NCBI RefSeq assembly: GCF_011064285.1
Contig: NZ_CP049331.1
Location: 62,001 to 126,000 of the forward strand
Reading direction: 5' to 3'
DNA length: 64,000 bases
From: Vibrio ziniensis
GTDB lineage: Bacteria; Pseudomonadota; Gammaproteobacteria; Enterobacterales; Vibrionaceae
Positions 44,558 through 55,212 of the stretch are shown here, one piece after another. Numbering within the stretch: the stretch's first letter is position 1; each line of letters opens with the position of its first letter. The position numbers and the translations under genes are program-made. The notes below the pieces were generated by a model that ran no database searches, was not told the DNA's origin, and saw nothing but the letters and a program-made list of their open reading frames with translations.

Positions 44558-45793
44558 ATGACGGAAAAAAAGAAGCGTGGCTTACTGTCATGGCTTGGCT
44601 TTGGTGATGAAGAACCGAGCCAAACAAAAGCAGCCGAAGAACAAGTAGAACAATCAGAATCAGAACAAACGGTTGAAGAGCTGGTTGAGGAAGTCGAGAC
44701 TGAAAAAGCAGAAGCAGAAGCAGAAGCAGAAGCAGAAGCAGAAGCAGAAGCAGAAGCAGAAGCAGAAGCAGAAGCAGAAGCAGAAGCAGAAGCAGAAGCA
44801 GAAGCAGAAGTTATAGCAGACGAAGAACCTCAAGTTCAAGAGCCTCGAATTCAAGAGCAGGAAAAACCGACCGAAAGCTTTTTTGCTCGCCTTAAACGCA
44901 GTTTAAGTCGTACTAAAGCCAACATTGGCGCAGGTTTCTTTGGCTTATTCAAAGGCAAAAAAATCGATGACGATTTGTTTGAAGAGCTAGAAGAACAGCT
45001 TCTTATTGCGGATGTGGGAATGGACACCACATTAAAAATTATTGAAAACCTGACAGAAAAAGCATCTCGTCAGCAACTAAAAGATGGCGAAGCACTGTAC
45101 GATCTACTGAAAGGTGAGCTGGCAGAAATTCTGTCTACGGTTGAACAACCTCTAGTCGTTGATACAGCAAAAACACCTTATGTGATCTTAATGGTTGGTG
45201 TTAACGGGGTTGGTAAAACGACAACCATCGGCAAACTGGCGAAACAGTTCCAATCGCAAGGTAAGAAAGTGATGCTGGCCGCGGGTGACACATTCCGTGC
45301 AGCAGCCGTTGAACAGCTTCAAGTGTGGGGCGAGCGAAACAAGGTTCCTGTTATTGCTCAGCATACTGGCGCAGACAGTGCTTCCGTGATTTACGATGCG
45401 ATTGAAGCCGCCAAAGCGCGTGGTGTTGATGTGGTCATCGCAGATACAGCAGGTCGCTTGCAAAATAAAGCGAACCTAATGGAAGAGCTGCGTAAAATCG
45501 TTCGCGTGATGAAGAAAATTGATGATTCAGCACCACATGAAATCATGCTGACGTTGGATGCGGGGACAGGTCAGAACGCGATTAGCCAAGCAAAACTGTT
45601 TAGCGATGTAGCGCCTATTACAGGTATTACACTAACCAAGCTTGATGGTACGGCTAAAGGCGGTGTGATTTTCGCAATTGCTGATCAGTTCCAAATTCCA
45701 ATTCGCTTTATCGGTGTCGGTGAAGGTATTGAAGATCTTCGTCCGTTCGAAACGCAACAGTTTATCGACGCGCTGTTTAGTCGTGACGAGTAA
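44558..45793 (+). CDS. ftsY: signal recognition particle receptor FtsY
   Basis: 411 residues. N-terminal acidic A domain with a perfect (Ala-Glu)17 tract (residues 51-84), then the N domain (ARLKRSLSRTKANIGAGFFGLFKGKKIDDDLFEELEEQLLIADVG) and the G domain: GVNGVGKTTTIGKLA (about 213), DTFRAAAVEQL, DTAGRLQNK and TKLDGTAKGG. It receives SRP-bound ribosomes at the membrane. First gene of ftsY-ftsE-ftsX. The Ala-Glu tract comes from a 17-copy hexanucleotide repeat. Confidence 0.97.
   Translation: MTEKKKRGLLSWLGFGDEEPSQTKAAEEQVEQSESEQTVEELVEEVETEKAEAEAEAEAEAEAEAEAEAEAEAEAEAEAEAEAEVIADEEPQVQEPRIQEQEKPTESFFARLKRSLSRTKANIGAGFFGLFKGKKIDDDLFEELEEQLLIADVGMDTTLKIIENLTEKASRQQLKDGEALYDLLKGELAEILSTVEQPLVVDTAKTPYVILMVGVNGVGKTTTIGKLAKQFQSQGKKVMLAAGDTFRAAAVEQLQVWGERNKVPVIAQHTGADSASVIYDAIEAAKARGVDVVIADTAGRLQNKANLMEELRKIVRVMKKIDDSAPHEIMLTLDAGTGQNAISQAKLFSDVAPITGITLTKLDGTAKGGVIFAIADQFQIPIRFIGVGEGIEDLRPFETQQFIDALFSRDE
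44708..44809 (+). repeat. hexanucleotide (GCAGAA)17 microsatellite in ftsY
   Basis: 102 bp of perfect GCAGAA repeats, in frame, encoding alternating Ala-Glu. Length changes would be in units of two residues and keep the frame. Confidence 0.95.
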
Positions 45794-45872
45794 TAGCTGA
45801 AAATAAACCGAACAGTAACATACCCTAGAGAGATACCCGTTAGGGTATCTCGATGCACAAAAGGAATGATGC

Positions 45873-46547
45873 GTGATCAAGTTTCAACAGGTGAGTAAGG
45901 TATATCGAGGCGGGCGACAAGCTCTGCAGAAAGTCGATTTTCATTTACGTCGTGGTGAGATGACCTTTCTGGGCGGTCACTCCGGCGCAGGTAAGAGTAC
46001 TTTGCTTAAGCTCATTTGTGCTATTGAGAGGCCTACCGACGGTAAAATCAGTTTCAATGGTCATGATGTGACGCGTATTCCCAATAAAGATATACCTTTT
46101 TTGCGTCGTAACATTGGGATTGTTTTCCAAGACCACCGCCTTTTGATGGATAGAACGGTATTTGATAACGTCGCGTTGCCAATGCGCATTGAATCCATCT
46201 CAGAAAATGAAATTAAGCGCCGCGTTTCAGCTGCTTTAGATAAAACCGGGCTGTTGGATAAAGCCCGCTGTTTACCTAGCCAATTATCAGGTGGTGAGCA
46301 GCAACGTGTCGGTATCGCTCGAGCAGTAGTAAATAGACCGACGCTCTTATTGGCCGATGAACCTACTGGTAATCTGGATCCTGAACTGTCGACCCGTATT
46401 CTTCATCTGTTTGAAGAGTTCAATCGCGCAGGGGTAACTATATTGTTGGCAACCCACGATCATAACTTAGTGAATTCTCGTCCTCAGTATCGCCACTTAG
46501 AGTTAAATCAGGGCTTTTTAAGTGAGGTTGAAGATTATGGCCGTTAA
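45873..46547 (+). CDS. ftsE: cell-division ABC ATPase FtsE
   Basis: 224 residues. Walker [11 protein letters not shown], signature [16 protein letters not shown], Walker [13 protein letters not shown], with [20 protein letters not shown] typical of FtsE. Acts with FtsX to activate cell-wall hydrolases at the septum. Initiates at GTG with AAGGA upstream. Overlaps ftsX by 11 bp. Confidence 0.96.
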   Translation: MIKFQQVSKVYRGGRQALQKVDFHLRRGEMTFLGGHSGAGKSTLLKLICAIERPTDGKISFNGHDVTRIPNKDIPFLRRNIGIVFQDHRLLMDRTVFDNVALPMRIESISENEIKRRVSAALDKTGLLDKARCLPSQLSGGEQQRVGIARAVVNRPTLLLADEPTGNLDPELSTRILHLFEEFNRAGVTILLATHDHNLVNSRPQYRHLELNQGFLSEVEDYGR

Positions 46548-47505
46548 GCCGAAAAATAAAAAAGTAACTCAATCCCGCGATGCGAAAAGAATGAAAACTG
46601 ATGGTTTTCTCAAGGTTCATATCAAGCAAGCGAAAGCCTCTTTCTTTAGTCTTTGGCAGCGTCCGATGGGTAACATTCTTACCTTAGCGGTCATTTCTAT
46701 GGCTTTAACTCTGCCAGCCTGTTTATATTTGTTGAGTAAGAATATTGCGTCAGTAGCAGACAATGTCGCCAGCCCTTCACAGATTAGCGTATACATTAAA
46801 CAAGATACTCCTGAGCCAAGAATTATGGTGATTAAGGATGAAATTGAAAGCCGATCTGACGTAGAAAAAGTCGAGTACATTTCTCCACAACAAGGTCTAC
46901 AAGATTTGAGTCAGCATTCTGGTTTCGACCAAGCGATCAGCTTGCTTGATGAATATTCGCTGCCTGGTGTATTGATCGTGTCACCCAACGTGGAAACAGA
47001 CCTAGAAATTAAGGCGATTGCAGAATCCATTCGTGACCAAGAAGGTGTGACTGACGTTCGTTTAGATGAAGATTGGATGGCCCGCTTAGATGCTATCCGT
47101 AATTTGGCAACTATTGTGGTAATAAGTTTGTCGGTACTGATGCTAGCTTCGGTGTTTCTGATTATCGGAAACACACTGCGTTTCAACGTTCAGGCAAACA
47201 AAGAAGAAATTCAGACCATGAAGCTGATAGGTGCAACGGATAGCTTCATTCTTCGCCCTTACTTATATGTAGGCATGTGGTTTGGTGTTTTAGGTGCGGT
47301 ATCGGCTTGGTTATTGACGGCTTTCATTACGATAGTTCTTAATGGTGCAGTAGAGGATTTAGCTAAGCTGTACGATAGTCAGTTTAGATTAATCGGCTTA
47401 AATTGGGATGAAACTTTACTGCTACTCATGTTAGGAACTTTCTTAGGTTGTGTTGCAGCGAAAAGTGCAGCTCAACGTCATCTAAAAGAAATTGAACCTG
47501 TGTAA
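46537..47505 (+). CDS. ftsX: cell-division protein FtsX
   Basis: A 322-residue inner-membrane protein with four helices and a large periplasmic loop after the first (ISVYIKQDTPEPRIMVIKDEIESRSDVEKVEYISPQQGL, then FDQAISLLDEYSLPGVLIV). An FtsX/MacB-type membrane domain follows. The start at 46537 with GAGG upstream is preferred to an in-frame ATG 15 bp earlier. It partners FtsE; the loop contacts EnvC-type activators in relatives. Confidence 0.95.
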   Translation: MAVKPKNKKVTQSRDAKRMKTDGFLKVHIKQAKASFFSLWQRPMGNILTLAVISMALTLPACLYLLSKNIASVADNVASPSQISVYIKQDTPEPRIMVIKDEIESRSDVEKVEYISPQQGLQDLSQHSGFDQAISLLDEYSLPGVLIVSPNVETDLEIKAIAESIRDQEGVTDVRLDEDWMARLDAIRNLATIVVISLSVLMLASVFLIIGNTLRFNVQANKEEIQTMKLIGATDSFILRPYLYVGMWFGVLGAVSAWLLTAFITIVLNGAVEDLAKLYDSQFRLIGLNWDETLLLLMLGTFLGCVAAKSAAQRHLKEIEPV

Positions 47506-47550
47506 CGAATCCTTGTCATTATTAGGTAAAAACAATATTTGGGTGGCTAG

Positions 47551-47579
47551 TTGACTTGTCACTAACATTTGTTTATGCA
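47551..47579 (+). promoter_or_regulatory. candidate sigma-70 promoter of rpoH
   Basis: TTGACT and TATGCA separated by 17 bp, about 90 bp before rpoH and after the ftsX stop. Confidence 0.6.
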
Positions 47580-47669
47580 TAATAACCAATCGGTCTTGAA
47601 TCCTGTTCATTTTGGGTTCAAGATTGTTAGATTAAATTGGCTCCAGATCAGAGATTGATGAGGAATTGA

Positions 47670-48527
47670 ATGACTACTTCAACATATCAATTAGCACTTG
47701 TTTCGCAAGACAGCTTAGATAGTTATATCCGCACAGCGAACAGTTATCCTATGCTGACCGCAGAGGAAGAACGTGAGCTTGCTGAGAAGTTGCATTATGA
47801 AGGTGATATCGAAGCTGCGAAAGGCTTGATTTTGTCACATCTTCGTTTCGTTGTTCACGTTGCTCGTGGTTATTCTGGCTACGGCTTGCCATTAGCGGAT
47901 CTCGTTCAAGAAGGTAACATTGGTCTGATGAAAGCGGTAAAACGCTTTAACCCGGAAGTGGGTGTAAGACTTGTGTCTTTTGCTGTTCACTGGATCAAAG
48001 CGGAAATCCACGAGTACGTATTACGTAACTGGCGTATCGTGAAAATTGCGACCACAAAAGCGCAGCGCAAACTTTTCTTCAATCTACGTAAATCGAAAAA
48101 GCGTTTAGGTTGGTTTAACAACGGTGAAGTTGAAACGGTAGCTCGTGAGTTAGGTGTAGAGCCTTCAGAAGTTCGTGAGATGGAATCTCGTCTAGCGGCA
48201 CAAGATGCTACATTTGAGTTTTCTGCTGACGATGAAGACAACAGTAACTCTTATGCAGCGCCAATGCTTTATCTTGAAGACAAGAATTCAGATTTAGCGG
48301 ACAACCTCGAAGAGCAAAACTGGGAAAACCACACTACTCAACGTTTGAGCTTTGCGCTTGCTAGCCTTGATGAGCGTAGTCAGCATATTGTACGCTCGCG
48401 TTGGTTGGATGACCAAAAATCGACGCTACAAGAATTAGCCGATATGTATGAAGTGTCTGCAGAGCGAATTCGTCAGTTAGAAAAGAACGCAATGAAGAAA
48501 TTGAAAGAAGCGGTAGGCGAGTTGTAA
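47670..48527 (+). CDS. rpoH: RNA polymerase heat-shock sigma factor RpoH (sigma-32)
   Basis: 285 residues. Region 2 [84 protein letters not shown] contains the RpoH box, and region 4 ([50 protein letters not shown]) is complete. Directs heat-shock gene transcription. Follows ftsYEX, as in E. coli. It has its own promoter candidate. Confidence 0.97.
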   Translation: MTTSTYQLALVSQDSLDSYIRTANSYPMLTAEEERELAEKLHYEGDIEAAKGLILSHLRFVVHVARGYSGYGLPLADLVQEGNIGLMKAVKRFNPEVGVRLVSFAVHWIKAEIHEYVLRNWRIVKIATTKAQRKLFFNLRKSKKRLGWFNNGEVETVARELGVEPSEVREMESRLAAQDATFEFSADDEDNSNSYAAPMLYLEDKNSDLADNLEEQNWENHTTQRLSFALASLDERSQHIVRSRWLDDQKSTLQELADMYEVSAERIRQLEKNAMKKLKEAVGEL

Positions 48528-48556
48528 TATCCCTAGCACTTTTATGAACACTGAAA

Positions 48557-48587
48557 ACCGAGGTCTTTTGATCTCGGTTTTTTTATT
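48557..48587 (+). terminator. terminator of rpoH
   Basis: AACCGAGGTC/GATCTCGGTT stem (one G-T pair), loop TTTT, T-run. Confidence 0.92.
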
Positions 48588-48624
48588 CCGGATCGAAAAG
48601 TGTTTAGGATTTAGTTTGGATATC

Positions 48625-48841
48625 TGTGGATAACTCTGTGATAAATTTATTTACTGACTGTCATCAAGTAGGGTAAATAAAGGTATGAACGCTATTTTTT
48701 ATTTGGGGATACTTTTCGATCTACACACAGAAAAAGCAGGATCATCACTAGATGTTGTGGATCGATCTTAAGAAAAACACTTTATCACCACAATCCACAG
48801 AATTATCCACAGTTGATGAACAAATGATCGCTGGTGGATAA
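48625..48841. promoter_or_regulatory. DnaA-box cluster between rpoH and glpE
   Basis: Perfect 9-mers TGTGGATAA (48625-48633) and TTATCCACA (48803-48811), plus near matches GGTGGATAA (48833), CAATCCACA (48791) and TGTGGATCG (48756), in about 215 bp of the 395-bp gene-free region 48528-48922. The region also has the glpE promoter. Confidence 0.6.
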
Positions 48842-48922
48842 CCTTATTTAGCTCATGTACTTATCATTCATGGGATAGGTTACAATGATGCTTGAAAAAT
48901 ATTATTAAAGTGAGAGTAAATC

Positions 48923-49243
48923 ATGGACCAATTTCAGCATATTGATGTAGCGGGTGCTCAAACCCTTATTGAACAAAAGAATGCAAAGCTAGTGGATATC
49001 CGAGATCCCCAGGCATTTGCTACTGCGCACGCAAAAACCGCATTCCACTTAACTAATGACAGTATTGTTTCATTCATGGAGCAAGCTGAATTTGATGAGC
49101 CTGTTCTAGTGATGTGTTATCACGGCATCAGCAGTCAAGGGGCAGCTCAATACTTGGTTAACCAAGGGTTTGAACAGGTGTATAGTGTGGATGGTGGTTT
49201 TGAAGCTTGGCATCGTGCCAACTTACCTGTTGAAGCGAGTTAG
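48923..49243 (+). CDS. glpE: thiosulfate sulfurtransferase GlpE
   Basis: A 106-residue single-domain rhodanese; active-site loop CYHGISSQG with Cys 65, the GlpE length. Transfers sulfane sulfur from thiosulfate to cyanide or thioredoxin. Upstream of glpG with an 8-bp gap, as in the E. coli glpEGR operon but without a glpR neighbour. Confidence 0.95.
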   Translation: MDQFQHIDVAGAQTLIEQKNAKLVDIRDPQAFATAHAKTAFHLTNDSIVSFMEQAEFDEPVLVMCYHGISSQGAAQYLVNQGFEQVYSVDGGFEAWHRANLPVEAS

Positions 49244-49251
49244 AAAGACAG

Positions 49252-50103
49252 ATGATTAGATTGATCACTTTAAATAACCCTCGAATGGCACAATCATTTA
49301 TTGATTACATGGCGTCGCGGCAAATCGAGATAAAAATGATGCCAGAGGGTGGTGGTCAATTTGCACTGTGGTTGATGGAAGATGAACATCAATTAGAGGT
49401 GGAAAGTGAAATAAAGCAGTTTCTCGCTGATCCCAACCACAGCAAGTATCAAGCCGCTTCTTGGGATATGGCTGAAAGCCGTAAACCTCAGTTCCAATAC
49501 CACTCACCTAGTATGATGGATATGTTGAAAGCCAAAGCTGGTCCATTAACGCTATCCATCATGCTTGTATCTATTGTTATTTTTGTTCTTCAGCAAATAG
49601 GGATGAGTAACGCGGTATTTTCCGCACTGCATTTTCCAGCTGAAAGTGGACAACAGTGGCAGCTATGGCGTTGGGTGAGCCATGCACTACTGCATTTCTC
49701 CGTTTTGCATATAGTCTTCAATTTGTTGTGGTGGTGGCAATTCGGGGGGGACATCGAAAAACGTTTAGGTAGCTTCAAGCTATTGCAGCTGTTCTTGGTC
49801 TCTTCCGCTTTATCCGGCGCTGGGCAATATTGGGTGGAAGGTGCTAATTTTGGTGGGTTGTCCGGTGTGGTTTACGCATTGGTCGGCTATTTGTGGATGC
49901 TGGGTTGGCGCGCTCCTCAGTTAGGTTTAGGAATCCAGAAACCTTTGGTTGGTTTCATGTTAGTTTGGTTGGTACTTGGATTCGTGCAGCCTTTTATGGC
50001 AATTGCCAACAGTGCTCATCTAGCGGGTTTAGTGGTTGGTGTCTTACTGGGATTCACTGATGCGAACCGATATTCCCTAAAGAAACAAAAAAACGGCTCA
50101 TAG
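49252..50103 (+). CDS. glpG: rhomboid intramembrane serine protease GlpG
   Basis: 283 residues: cytoplasmic N-terminal domain, then six or more helices. Catalytic motif GGLSGVVYALVGY (Ser near 205) and the His in ANSAHLAGLVVGVLLG; also HALLHFSVLHIVFNLLWWWQFG. Cleaves membrane proteins within their transmembrane segments. Cotranscribed with glpE. Confidence 0.95.
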   Translation: MIRLITLNNPRMAQSFIDYMASRQIEIKMMPEGGGQFALWLMEDEHQLEVESEIKQFLADPNHSKYQAASWDMAESRKPQFQYHSPSMMDMLKAKAGPLTLSIMLVSIVIFVLQQIGMSNAVFSALHFPAESGQQWQLWRWVSHALLHFSVLHIVFNLLWWWQFGGDIEKRLGSFKLLQLFLVSSALSGAGQYWVEGANFGGLSGVVYALVGYLWMLGWRAPQLGLGIQKPLVGFMLVWLVLGFVQPFMAIANSAHLAGLVVGVLLGFTDANRYSLKKQKNGS

Positions 50104-50114
50104 GCCGTTTTTTT
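50091..50114. terminator. terminator between glpG and FliL-like gene
   Basis: AAACGGC/GCCGTTT stem with loop TCATAG and flanking A- and T-runs; it overlaps the glpG stop and can act on both convergent genes. Confidence 0.85.
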
Positions 50115-50132
50115 CGATTCGGAACGTGTTCA

Positions 50133-50537
50133 TTACTGGTACAGATACTTAGTAAACAGTAGATCGGCGATGATAGTGCGGCCGGTCTCAGGTAGCAGTG
50201 TATTGTTTAGCTGCTCTACAAGGGTTTTACGTAAGTCTTCGCGGCCAGCTAAAGATTTAATCACATCTTCATTTTGTTTACCTAACAGCTCGACCACTGC
50301 ATCACGTATTAGAGGCTGGTGTTTTTCTATCAGAGGTAAATCAGCACTGTTACTTACCATGACATCGATACGTACTTGGATATACCCTAATTTTTTACCT
50401 TTAGTGTAGAAGTTCGTTGTGACATCTGGCTCAAGCGTGAAATAGGCCAATTTTGGCGCTTCTTCTTCGGCACTGACTAAGTTGGAAGATAGAAGACCAA
50501 ATACGAGTATGATCGGAGCTAGGTATTTTCTAAGCAT
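50133..50537 (-). CDS. FliL-family exported protein
   Basis: 134 residues: signal peptide (MLRKYLAPIILVFGLLSSNLVSAEEE) followed by a FliL-like domain (PKLAYFTLEPDVTTNFY...YIQVRIDVMVSN, LPLIEKHQPLIRDAVVELLGKQ, LRKTLVEQLNNTLL). It is a stand-alone, secreted relative of the flagellar basal-body protein FliL, away from flagellar genes. Function unknown; periplasmic location inferred from the signal peptide. Confidence 0.85.
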   Translation of the reverse strand: MLRKYLAPIILVFGLLSSNLVSAEEEAPKLAYFTLEPDVTTNFYTKGKKLGYIQVRIDVMVSNSADLPLIEKHQPLIRDAVVELLGKQNEDVIKSLAGREDLRKTLVEQLNNTLLPETGRTIIADLLFTKYLYQ

Positions 50538-50704
50538 ATGTCTATTAATTCTTTTCTCTGTTCAAGATACTCGAATCGCCCGAGTCTTGTTACAATAGAG
50601 CATCTTTTTGTAAATAAAAATACTCTATTAGGTTTCATGTCCTTGGTTTGAGACCATGAGCGGAATTTCTTACGTGATGACTGCTCACTGTATTGAATAT
50701 TAGT

Positions 50705-51247
50705 ATGAATCAATCAATTTCGCTGTACCTGACTGCTTTAAGTCAAGTTAACTGGTCATCGCCAGAAGAATTTACATTTCCAGATCCCAATGCAAAAGCT
50801 TGGTTGCTAGAGCAAGGGTCTCTCTCTCGTCGATTATCGGAGAATTGCCAACAGTTAACCGTTGATCTGTTGAAAAACGTATGGGTTGAATCTTCGACCT
50901 TGGATACGAGTGAGACGGATTTGTTGCCAAAGGAGTCCTGTCTTCTGCGAAAAGTTATTCTACAAGGAGATGGTAAGCCTTGGATAGTCGGTAGAACATT
51001 GATTCCAAAATCATCTGTTCAAGATCAATCGCATAATCTCGAACATCAAGGCGAAATTCCACTTGGACTCACCGTGTTCAGTGCCGATAATGTTAAGCGT
51101 GATGCGTTACAGGTTGGTTGGGTAGAGACGCCGGATGGCATGTTTTTGGCGCGTCGTTCACGTTTGTGGATGAATGATAAGCCTATGCTGGTGTCTGAAT
51201 TATTCTTACGTGATTCCCCAGCCTATTTTTCTAAGGAGCAAGTATAA
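50705..51247 (+). CDS. ubiC: chorismate lyase UbiC
   Basis: 180 residues. Converts chorismate to 4-hydroxybenzoate and pyruvate, the first ubiquinone step. Family segments: SLSRRLSENCQQLTVDLL, LRKVILQGDGKPWIVGRTLIP, and RRSRLWMNDKPMLVSELFL at the C-terminus. Start at 50705 (MNQSISLYL); the ORF could extend to an upstream TTG, but the ATG fits the family length. Ends 1 bp before ubiA. Confidence 0.94.
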   Translation: MNQSISLYLTALSQVNWSSPEEFTFPDPNAKAWLLEQGSLSRRLSENCQQLTVDLLKNVWVESSTLDTSETDLLPKESCLLRKVILQGDGKPWIVGRTLIPKSSVQDQSHNLEHQGEIPLGLTVFSADNVKRDALQVGWVETPDGMFLARRSRLWMNDKPMLVSELFLRDSPAYFSKEQV

Positions 51248-52102
51248 ATGAGCGCTGTAAAAGCAAAGGCATATTGGCAGCTAATGCGGATGGATCGTCC
51301 GATTGGTTCATTACTGCTGTTATGGCCTACTGTTTGGGCTCTTATTTTATCGGCTCAAGGTTTTCCAGACATCAAAGTTCTGATTGTATTCGTCCTAGGT
51401 GTATTTATGATGCGCTCGGCAGGGTGTGTGATTAATGACTTTGCGGATCGCAACGTCGATGGTCATGTCAAACGGACTTCACAACGCCCTCTGCCATCAG
51501 GAAGAGTGACTGCGAAGGAAGCTGTGATTCTCTTTCTTGCTTTATCTATTGCATCATTCTTGTTGGTGCTGACCATGAATCCACTGACAGTCCAGCTTTC
51601 TTTTGCTGGATTGGTGCTTGCGTTTATTTATCCATTCATGAAGCGATTTACACACCTTCCTCAACTGTTTTTGGGACTTGCTTTTAGTTGGTCGATTCCG
51701 ATGGCTTGGGCTGCACAGGCAAATGAACTGCCGTTAATTGCTTGGTTTGTTTTTGCCATTAATGTGGTGTGGACCATTGCTTACGACACTCAATATGCAA
51801 TGGTGGATAGAGATGATGATTTAATGATTGGCATTAAATCGACCGCCATTCTCTTCGGTCGATATGACAAAATGATCATTGGTGGCTTACAGCTGTTGAC
51901 GATTGTAATGATGATCATGTTAGGTCATTACTATCAATTGGGAGCGAGTTACTACTGGGGATTGTTGGTTGCTGGTGGTTTGTTTGTGTATCAACAGCAT
52001 TTGATTCGTCATAGAGAAAGACAACCTTGTTTTCAGGCTTTCTTGAACAACAACTATGTTGGAATGGTGGTCGCGTTTGGCCTGCTGATTTCGTACTTCT
52101 AA
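51248..52102 (+). CDS. ubiA: 4-hydroxybenzoate octaprenyltransferase UbiA
   Basis: A 284-residue integral membrane prenyltransferase with about nine helices. The two Asp-rich motifs bind the prenyl diphosphate: [23 protein letters not shown] and [25 protein letters not shown]. Joins a polyprenyl chain to 4-hydroxybenzoate from UbiC. AAGGAG overlaps the ubiC end. Confidence 0.97.
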   Translation: MSAVKAKAYWQLMRMDRPIGSLLLLWPTVWALILSAQGFPDIKVLIVFVLGVFMMRSAGCVINDFADRNVDGHVKRTSQRPLPSGRVTAKEAVILFLALSIASFLLVLTMNPLTVQLSFAGLVLAFIYPFMKRFTHLPQLFLGLAFSWSIPMAWAAQANELPLIAWFVFAINVVWTIAYDTQYAMVDRDDDLMIGIKSTAILFGRYDKMIIGGLQLLTIVMMIMLGHYYQLGASYYWGLLVAGGLFVYQQHLIRHRERQPCFQAFLNNNYVGMVVAFGLLISYF

Positions 52103-52111
52103 TTAAAAGAA

Positions 52112-52140
52112 AAAAAAGGCATCCAATGGATGCCTTTTTT
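52112..52140. terminator. bidirectional terminator between ubiA and plsB
   Basis: AAAGGCATCC/GGATGCCTTT with loop AAT and A/T runs on both sides. Confidence 0.93.
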
Positions 52141-52151
52141 GTGTTCGTTGT

Positions 52152-54590
52152 CTACTTTACAAGATGTTGGTCGTATTGATAAATACTCTCTTGGATAGTC
52201 AATCTCACTTCTGGATAAAGCATGCTGTATAGCTTACGAGCAAGACGCTTGGTTTGCTCAACGTGGCATTCTCCATCACTATCCAAATAGCCTTCAGACT
52301 TCAACGTTACAAACAGTGCCGAGAACACACCTTTGTCGAAGAACTCTGGTGCGTTAATGCCGTGTAGTCGACCTAGACGTTGAGCAATTTCCTGGCTCTT
52401 CGTTTCTAAATCAGATTTACCCAGCTCTGGGTTTTCTACCAGTAAGTTTAAAGCAATCGCATAACGTTGCAGCGTTTCTGAAATAGTACGACCTAATAGC
52501 ATCAACACTTGGGTTTTAGCTTGATTAATTGTCACCATACCATCGTTAATCGAGAGTAAATCTTGGCGCTGTAATTCATCTAAGTAGTGCGTTACTTTTT
52601 CAGTGAGTTGCTCACTATCAAGGCTGAGGAAGAGTTCTTGCTTCAAGAACGGGTAGATCAGCGCAACGTTTTCCTGAATCTTCTCAACACTGAGTTTTTG
52701 TTGACGAATCAGCATTTGAGCAATCAGTGATGGTAGAGCAAGTAAGTGAATGATGTTGTTGCGATAGTAAGTCATTAGAATCGATTGGTTACGGTCTAAT
52801 GAAATAATATCCCCCATGGTATCGGATTCGATAACAAACTTGTCGAGAGATTCTGCGTGGTTAACCAAGTTTTCCGCGCTGTCATCTGGAACCGTAGAGG
52901 TATTCGAATACGGAACGTTACGCAGAATGTTTAAGTAGCATTCAATTTGGTTAATCAGCGTATCTCTTGATAACGCACGTTGACGGGAAGCAAGCAGTGC
53001 AGTTGCACACAGTGTGAGTGCGTTGGTCGCTGCAGCGTCGTTAATGTGTGTCATCATTTTAGTGGCGAGCTTATTAACCAACGGATTCATCCATTGTGGT
53101 TTGGTCGCCCCCATAGGATCGATATCTTGGGTCCAACTAGGAACTTGCTCGTTCAAGTATTGGTTTAGTGGAATTGGCTCACCAAAGTTCACATAGCCTT
53201 TACCAAAGTTGCGCAGTTTACGAATTGTACGTAGTACCAAACCCGCGTTTTCTTTCTCTTTTTGCTTACCGCGCAACTCTTTTGCATAGGTGCTCACTTC
53301 CATTACGTGTTCATAGCCAATGTAAACAGGCACGAGTGTCACTGGGCGATTCAGTCCACGTAGCATAGCTTGGATGGTCATCGCCAACATACCCGTTTTC
53401 GCTGTAAGCAGGCGGCCAGTGCGTGATCGACCACCTTCACTGAAATATTCAACTGAATAACCTTTAGAGAATAATTCAGCAAGATACTCACGGAAGATAG
53501 TTGAATACAGCTTGTTGCCCTTAAAGCTACGACGCAGGAAGAATGCACCACCACGACGGAAAATTGGGCCCGCTGGGAAGAAATTCAGGTTAATGCCCGC
53601 AGCGATATGCGGTGGAACTAAGCCTTCGTTATACAGAACGTAGGACAGCAATAGGTAGTCCATGTGACTGCGATGACATGGCACATAAACAATTTCATGT
53701 CCGTCTTGCGCTAAGCGACGTACAGTTGAAGCGTTATTGATGTTTAAGCCTTGATACAGTCGGTTCCAAAGCCAGCGTAAAACACGGCTGCCTTCTTTAA
53801 TCATTGAGTATGAGAAGTCTGCTGCGATCTCATCCATGATGTCATGGGCGGCTTTACGAGCTTTCTCTATAGAAATGTTTTTTGCGTGGGCTTCGTCTTG
53901 AATTGCTTTATCAATCGCAGGAGATTGCATCAAGCGGCGAAAAAGCACTTCGCGCTGAGGTAGATTTGGACCAGAAGCGGCCAATTTCTGACGAGAAAAG
54001 TGAATACGCGCAACACGAGCTAACTTATGGGCAATGGCTTCATCAGTACCGTGTGAATCTGCCATATGACGCAGTGAAACCACAGGGCTGAAGCGCACCA
54101 AACAGTCACGACCGGATACAATAACCGCTTTTGCTTTCTGCAATCCGTTCATTGGCTGCAGATAAGGTTTCTCTCTGCCTTCTTTACCGGGCTTTCTTCC
54201 CCATAACACAGAGGCTGGAATTACTTGCACATCCAATTCTTGATCGTGGTGATGCAACGCTAGAAGGTCAGTGAATGTCGCAATCGAATCACTCGGTACA
54301 TGGCTGTCATTTTGTAGCAACGTCGGACGAGAAGAGATAAACACGTAACGTTTTAGATTCTCACCCTGAATTTCTAGTGGAGATAGTGGATCTGGTAAGC
54401 CGGCCTCTCTCGCATGAGTTTGCAGTGTCAGCAAATCAATATTTGAGCGGAAAGGTAGTACATAAATGATTGGCTTATTTATATCGATGCCGATATCTTC
54501 AATCGGATTTGACGGAATTGGTGTTCCTTTTACTAGTAGCGTTGTCGGTAACTTTAAAAGCGAACGTGATAGTGATTGTCCAGAAGACAT
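52152..54590 (-). CDS. plsB: glycerol-3-phosphate acyltransferase PlsB
   Basis: 812 residues, matching the roughly 807 of E. coli PlsB. Acyltransferase motifs: [17 protein letters not shown] (HX4D, about 303-309), [23 protein letters not shown] (GxxFxRR), [21 protein letters not shown] and [10 protein letters not shown]. Makes lysophosphatidic acid at the inner membrane, the first step of phospholipid synthesis. Divergent from dgkA, as in E. coli. Confidence 0.97.
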   Translation of the reverse strand: MSSGQSLSRSLLKLPTTLLVKGTPIPSNPIEDIGIDINKPIIYVLPFRSNIDLLTLQTHAREAGLPDPLSPLEIQGENLKRYVFISSRPTLLQNDSHVPSDSIATFTDLLALHHHDQELDVQVIPASVLWGRKPGKEGREKPYLQPMNGLQKAKAVIVSGRDCLVRFSPVVSLRHMADSHGTDEAIAHKLARVARIHFSRQKLAASGPNLPQREVLFRRLMQSPAIDKAIQDEAHAKNISIEKARKAAHDIMDEIAADFSYSMIKEGSRVLRWLWNRLYQGLNINNASTVRRLAQDGHEIVYVPCHRSHMDYLLLSYVLYNEGLVPPHIAAGINLNFFPAGPIFRRGGAFFLRRSFKGNKLYSTIFREYLAELFSKGYSVEYFSEGGRSRTGRLLTAKTGMLAMTIQAMLRGLNRPVTLVPVYIGYEHVMEVSTYAKELRGKQKEKENAGLVLRTIRKLRNFGKGYVNFGEPIPLNQYLNEQVPSWTQDIDPMGATKPQWMNPLVNKLATKMMTHINDAAATNALTLCATALLASRQRALSRDTLINQIECYLNILRNVPYSNTSTVPDDSAENLVNHAESLDKFVIESDTMGDIISLDRNQSILMTYYRNNIIHLLALPSLIAQMLIRQQKLSVEKIQENVALIYPFLKQELFLSLDSEQLTEKVTHYLDELQRQDLLSINDGMVTINQAKTQVLMLLGRTISETLQRYAIALNLLVENPELGKSDLETKSQEIAQRLGRLHGINAPEFFDKGVFSALFVTLKSEGYLDSDGECHVEQTKRLARKLYSMLYPEVRLTIQESIYQYDQHLVK

Positions 54591-54817
54591 AAGAGTTCAA
54601 AGCCTCAAAAATCAGTACAATAACTAAAGTGTATTTCCGTGTTCCTAAAACGTTTGAGAAGGAAAATGGAGATACACCTAAGTTGGTCTTTATTTTTCGA
54701 GTGGCAAGAATACCAGAAACTGGTCAAACCTTTTAATTTTATTCAGAGATGTTTGCTTTTTGTGCAGTAATTCTGAATTTTCTTGCAGATTGATGTTTTT
54801 AACACGTGGAACACAGA

Positions 54818-55180
54818 ATGTATAAGAAGAATCCCCAGGGCCTAATGCGCCTATTCAAAGCAACAAGCTATTCCTATAAAGGGATTTGTGCGGCATTTAA
54901 ACATGAAGCTGCATTTCGCGAAGAAGCTTTGTTAGCCGTTGTCGCTCTACCATTGGCCTTTTGGTTAGATGTGACTCAAGTTGAACGCATGCTGATGATT
55001 TCAAGTGTACTACTGATAGTTTTGGTTGAACTGTTGAATAGTGCATTGGAAGCCGTTGTTGATCGAGTTGGCTCAGAACATCATGAGTTATCAGGTCGAG
55101 CGAAAGATATGGGCTCTGCTGCTGTGTTTATCGCGATGATTATTGCTGGTTATATTTGGCTAGAGGCTCTATTTATCTAA
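54818..55180 (+). CDS. dgkA: diacylglycerol kinase DgkA
   Basis: 120 residues with three helices. Active-site segment EAAFREEALLAVV and conserved ELLNSALEAVVDRVGSEHHELSGRAKDMGSAAV. It phosphorylates diacylglycerol for lipid recycling. The start at 54818 is preferred over an in-frame GTG at 54806, which overlaps the ribosome-binding GTGGA. Next to lexA, the conserved order. Confidence 0.95.
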   Translation: MYKKNPQGLMRLFKATSYSYKGICAAFKHEAAFREEALLAVVALPLAFWLDVTQVERMLMISSVLLIVLVELLNSALEAVVDRVGSEHHELSGRAKDMGSAAVFIAMIIAGYIWLEALFI

Positions 55181-55212
55181 AAAATAAGCAATTGGCTTTG
55201 CATTTCATAAAT

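Noticed and set aside
44660..44854. Cys-Phe repeat ORF opposite ftsY
   Set aside because: It is the antisense translation of the (GCAGAA)17 tract.
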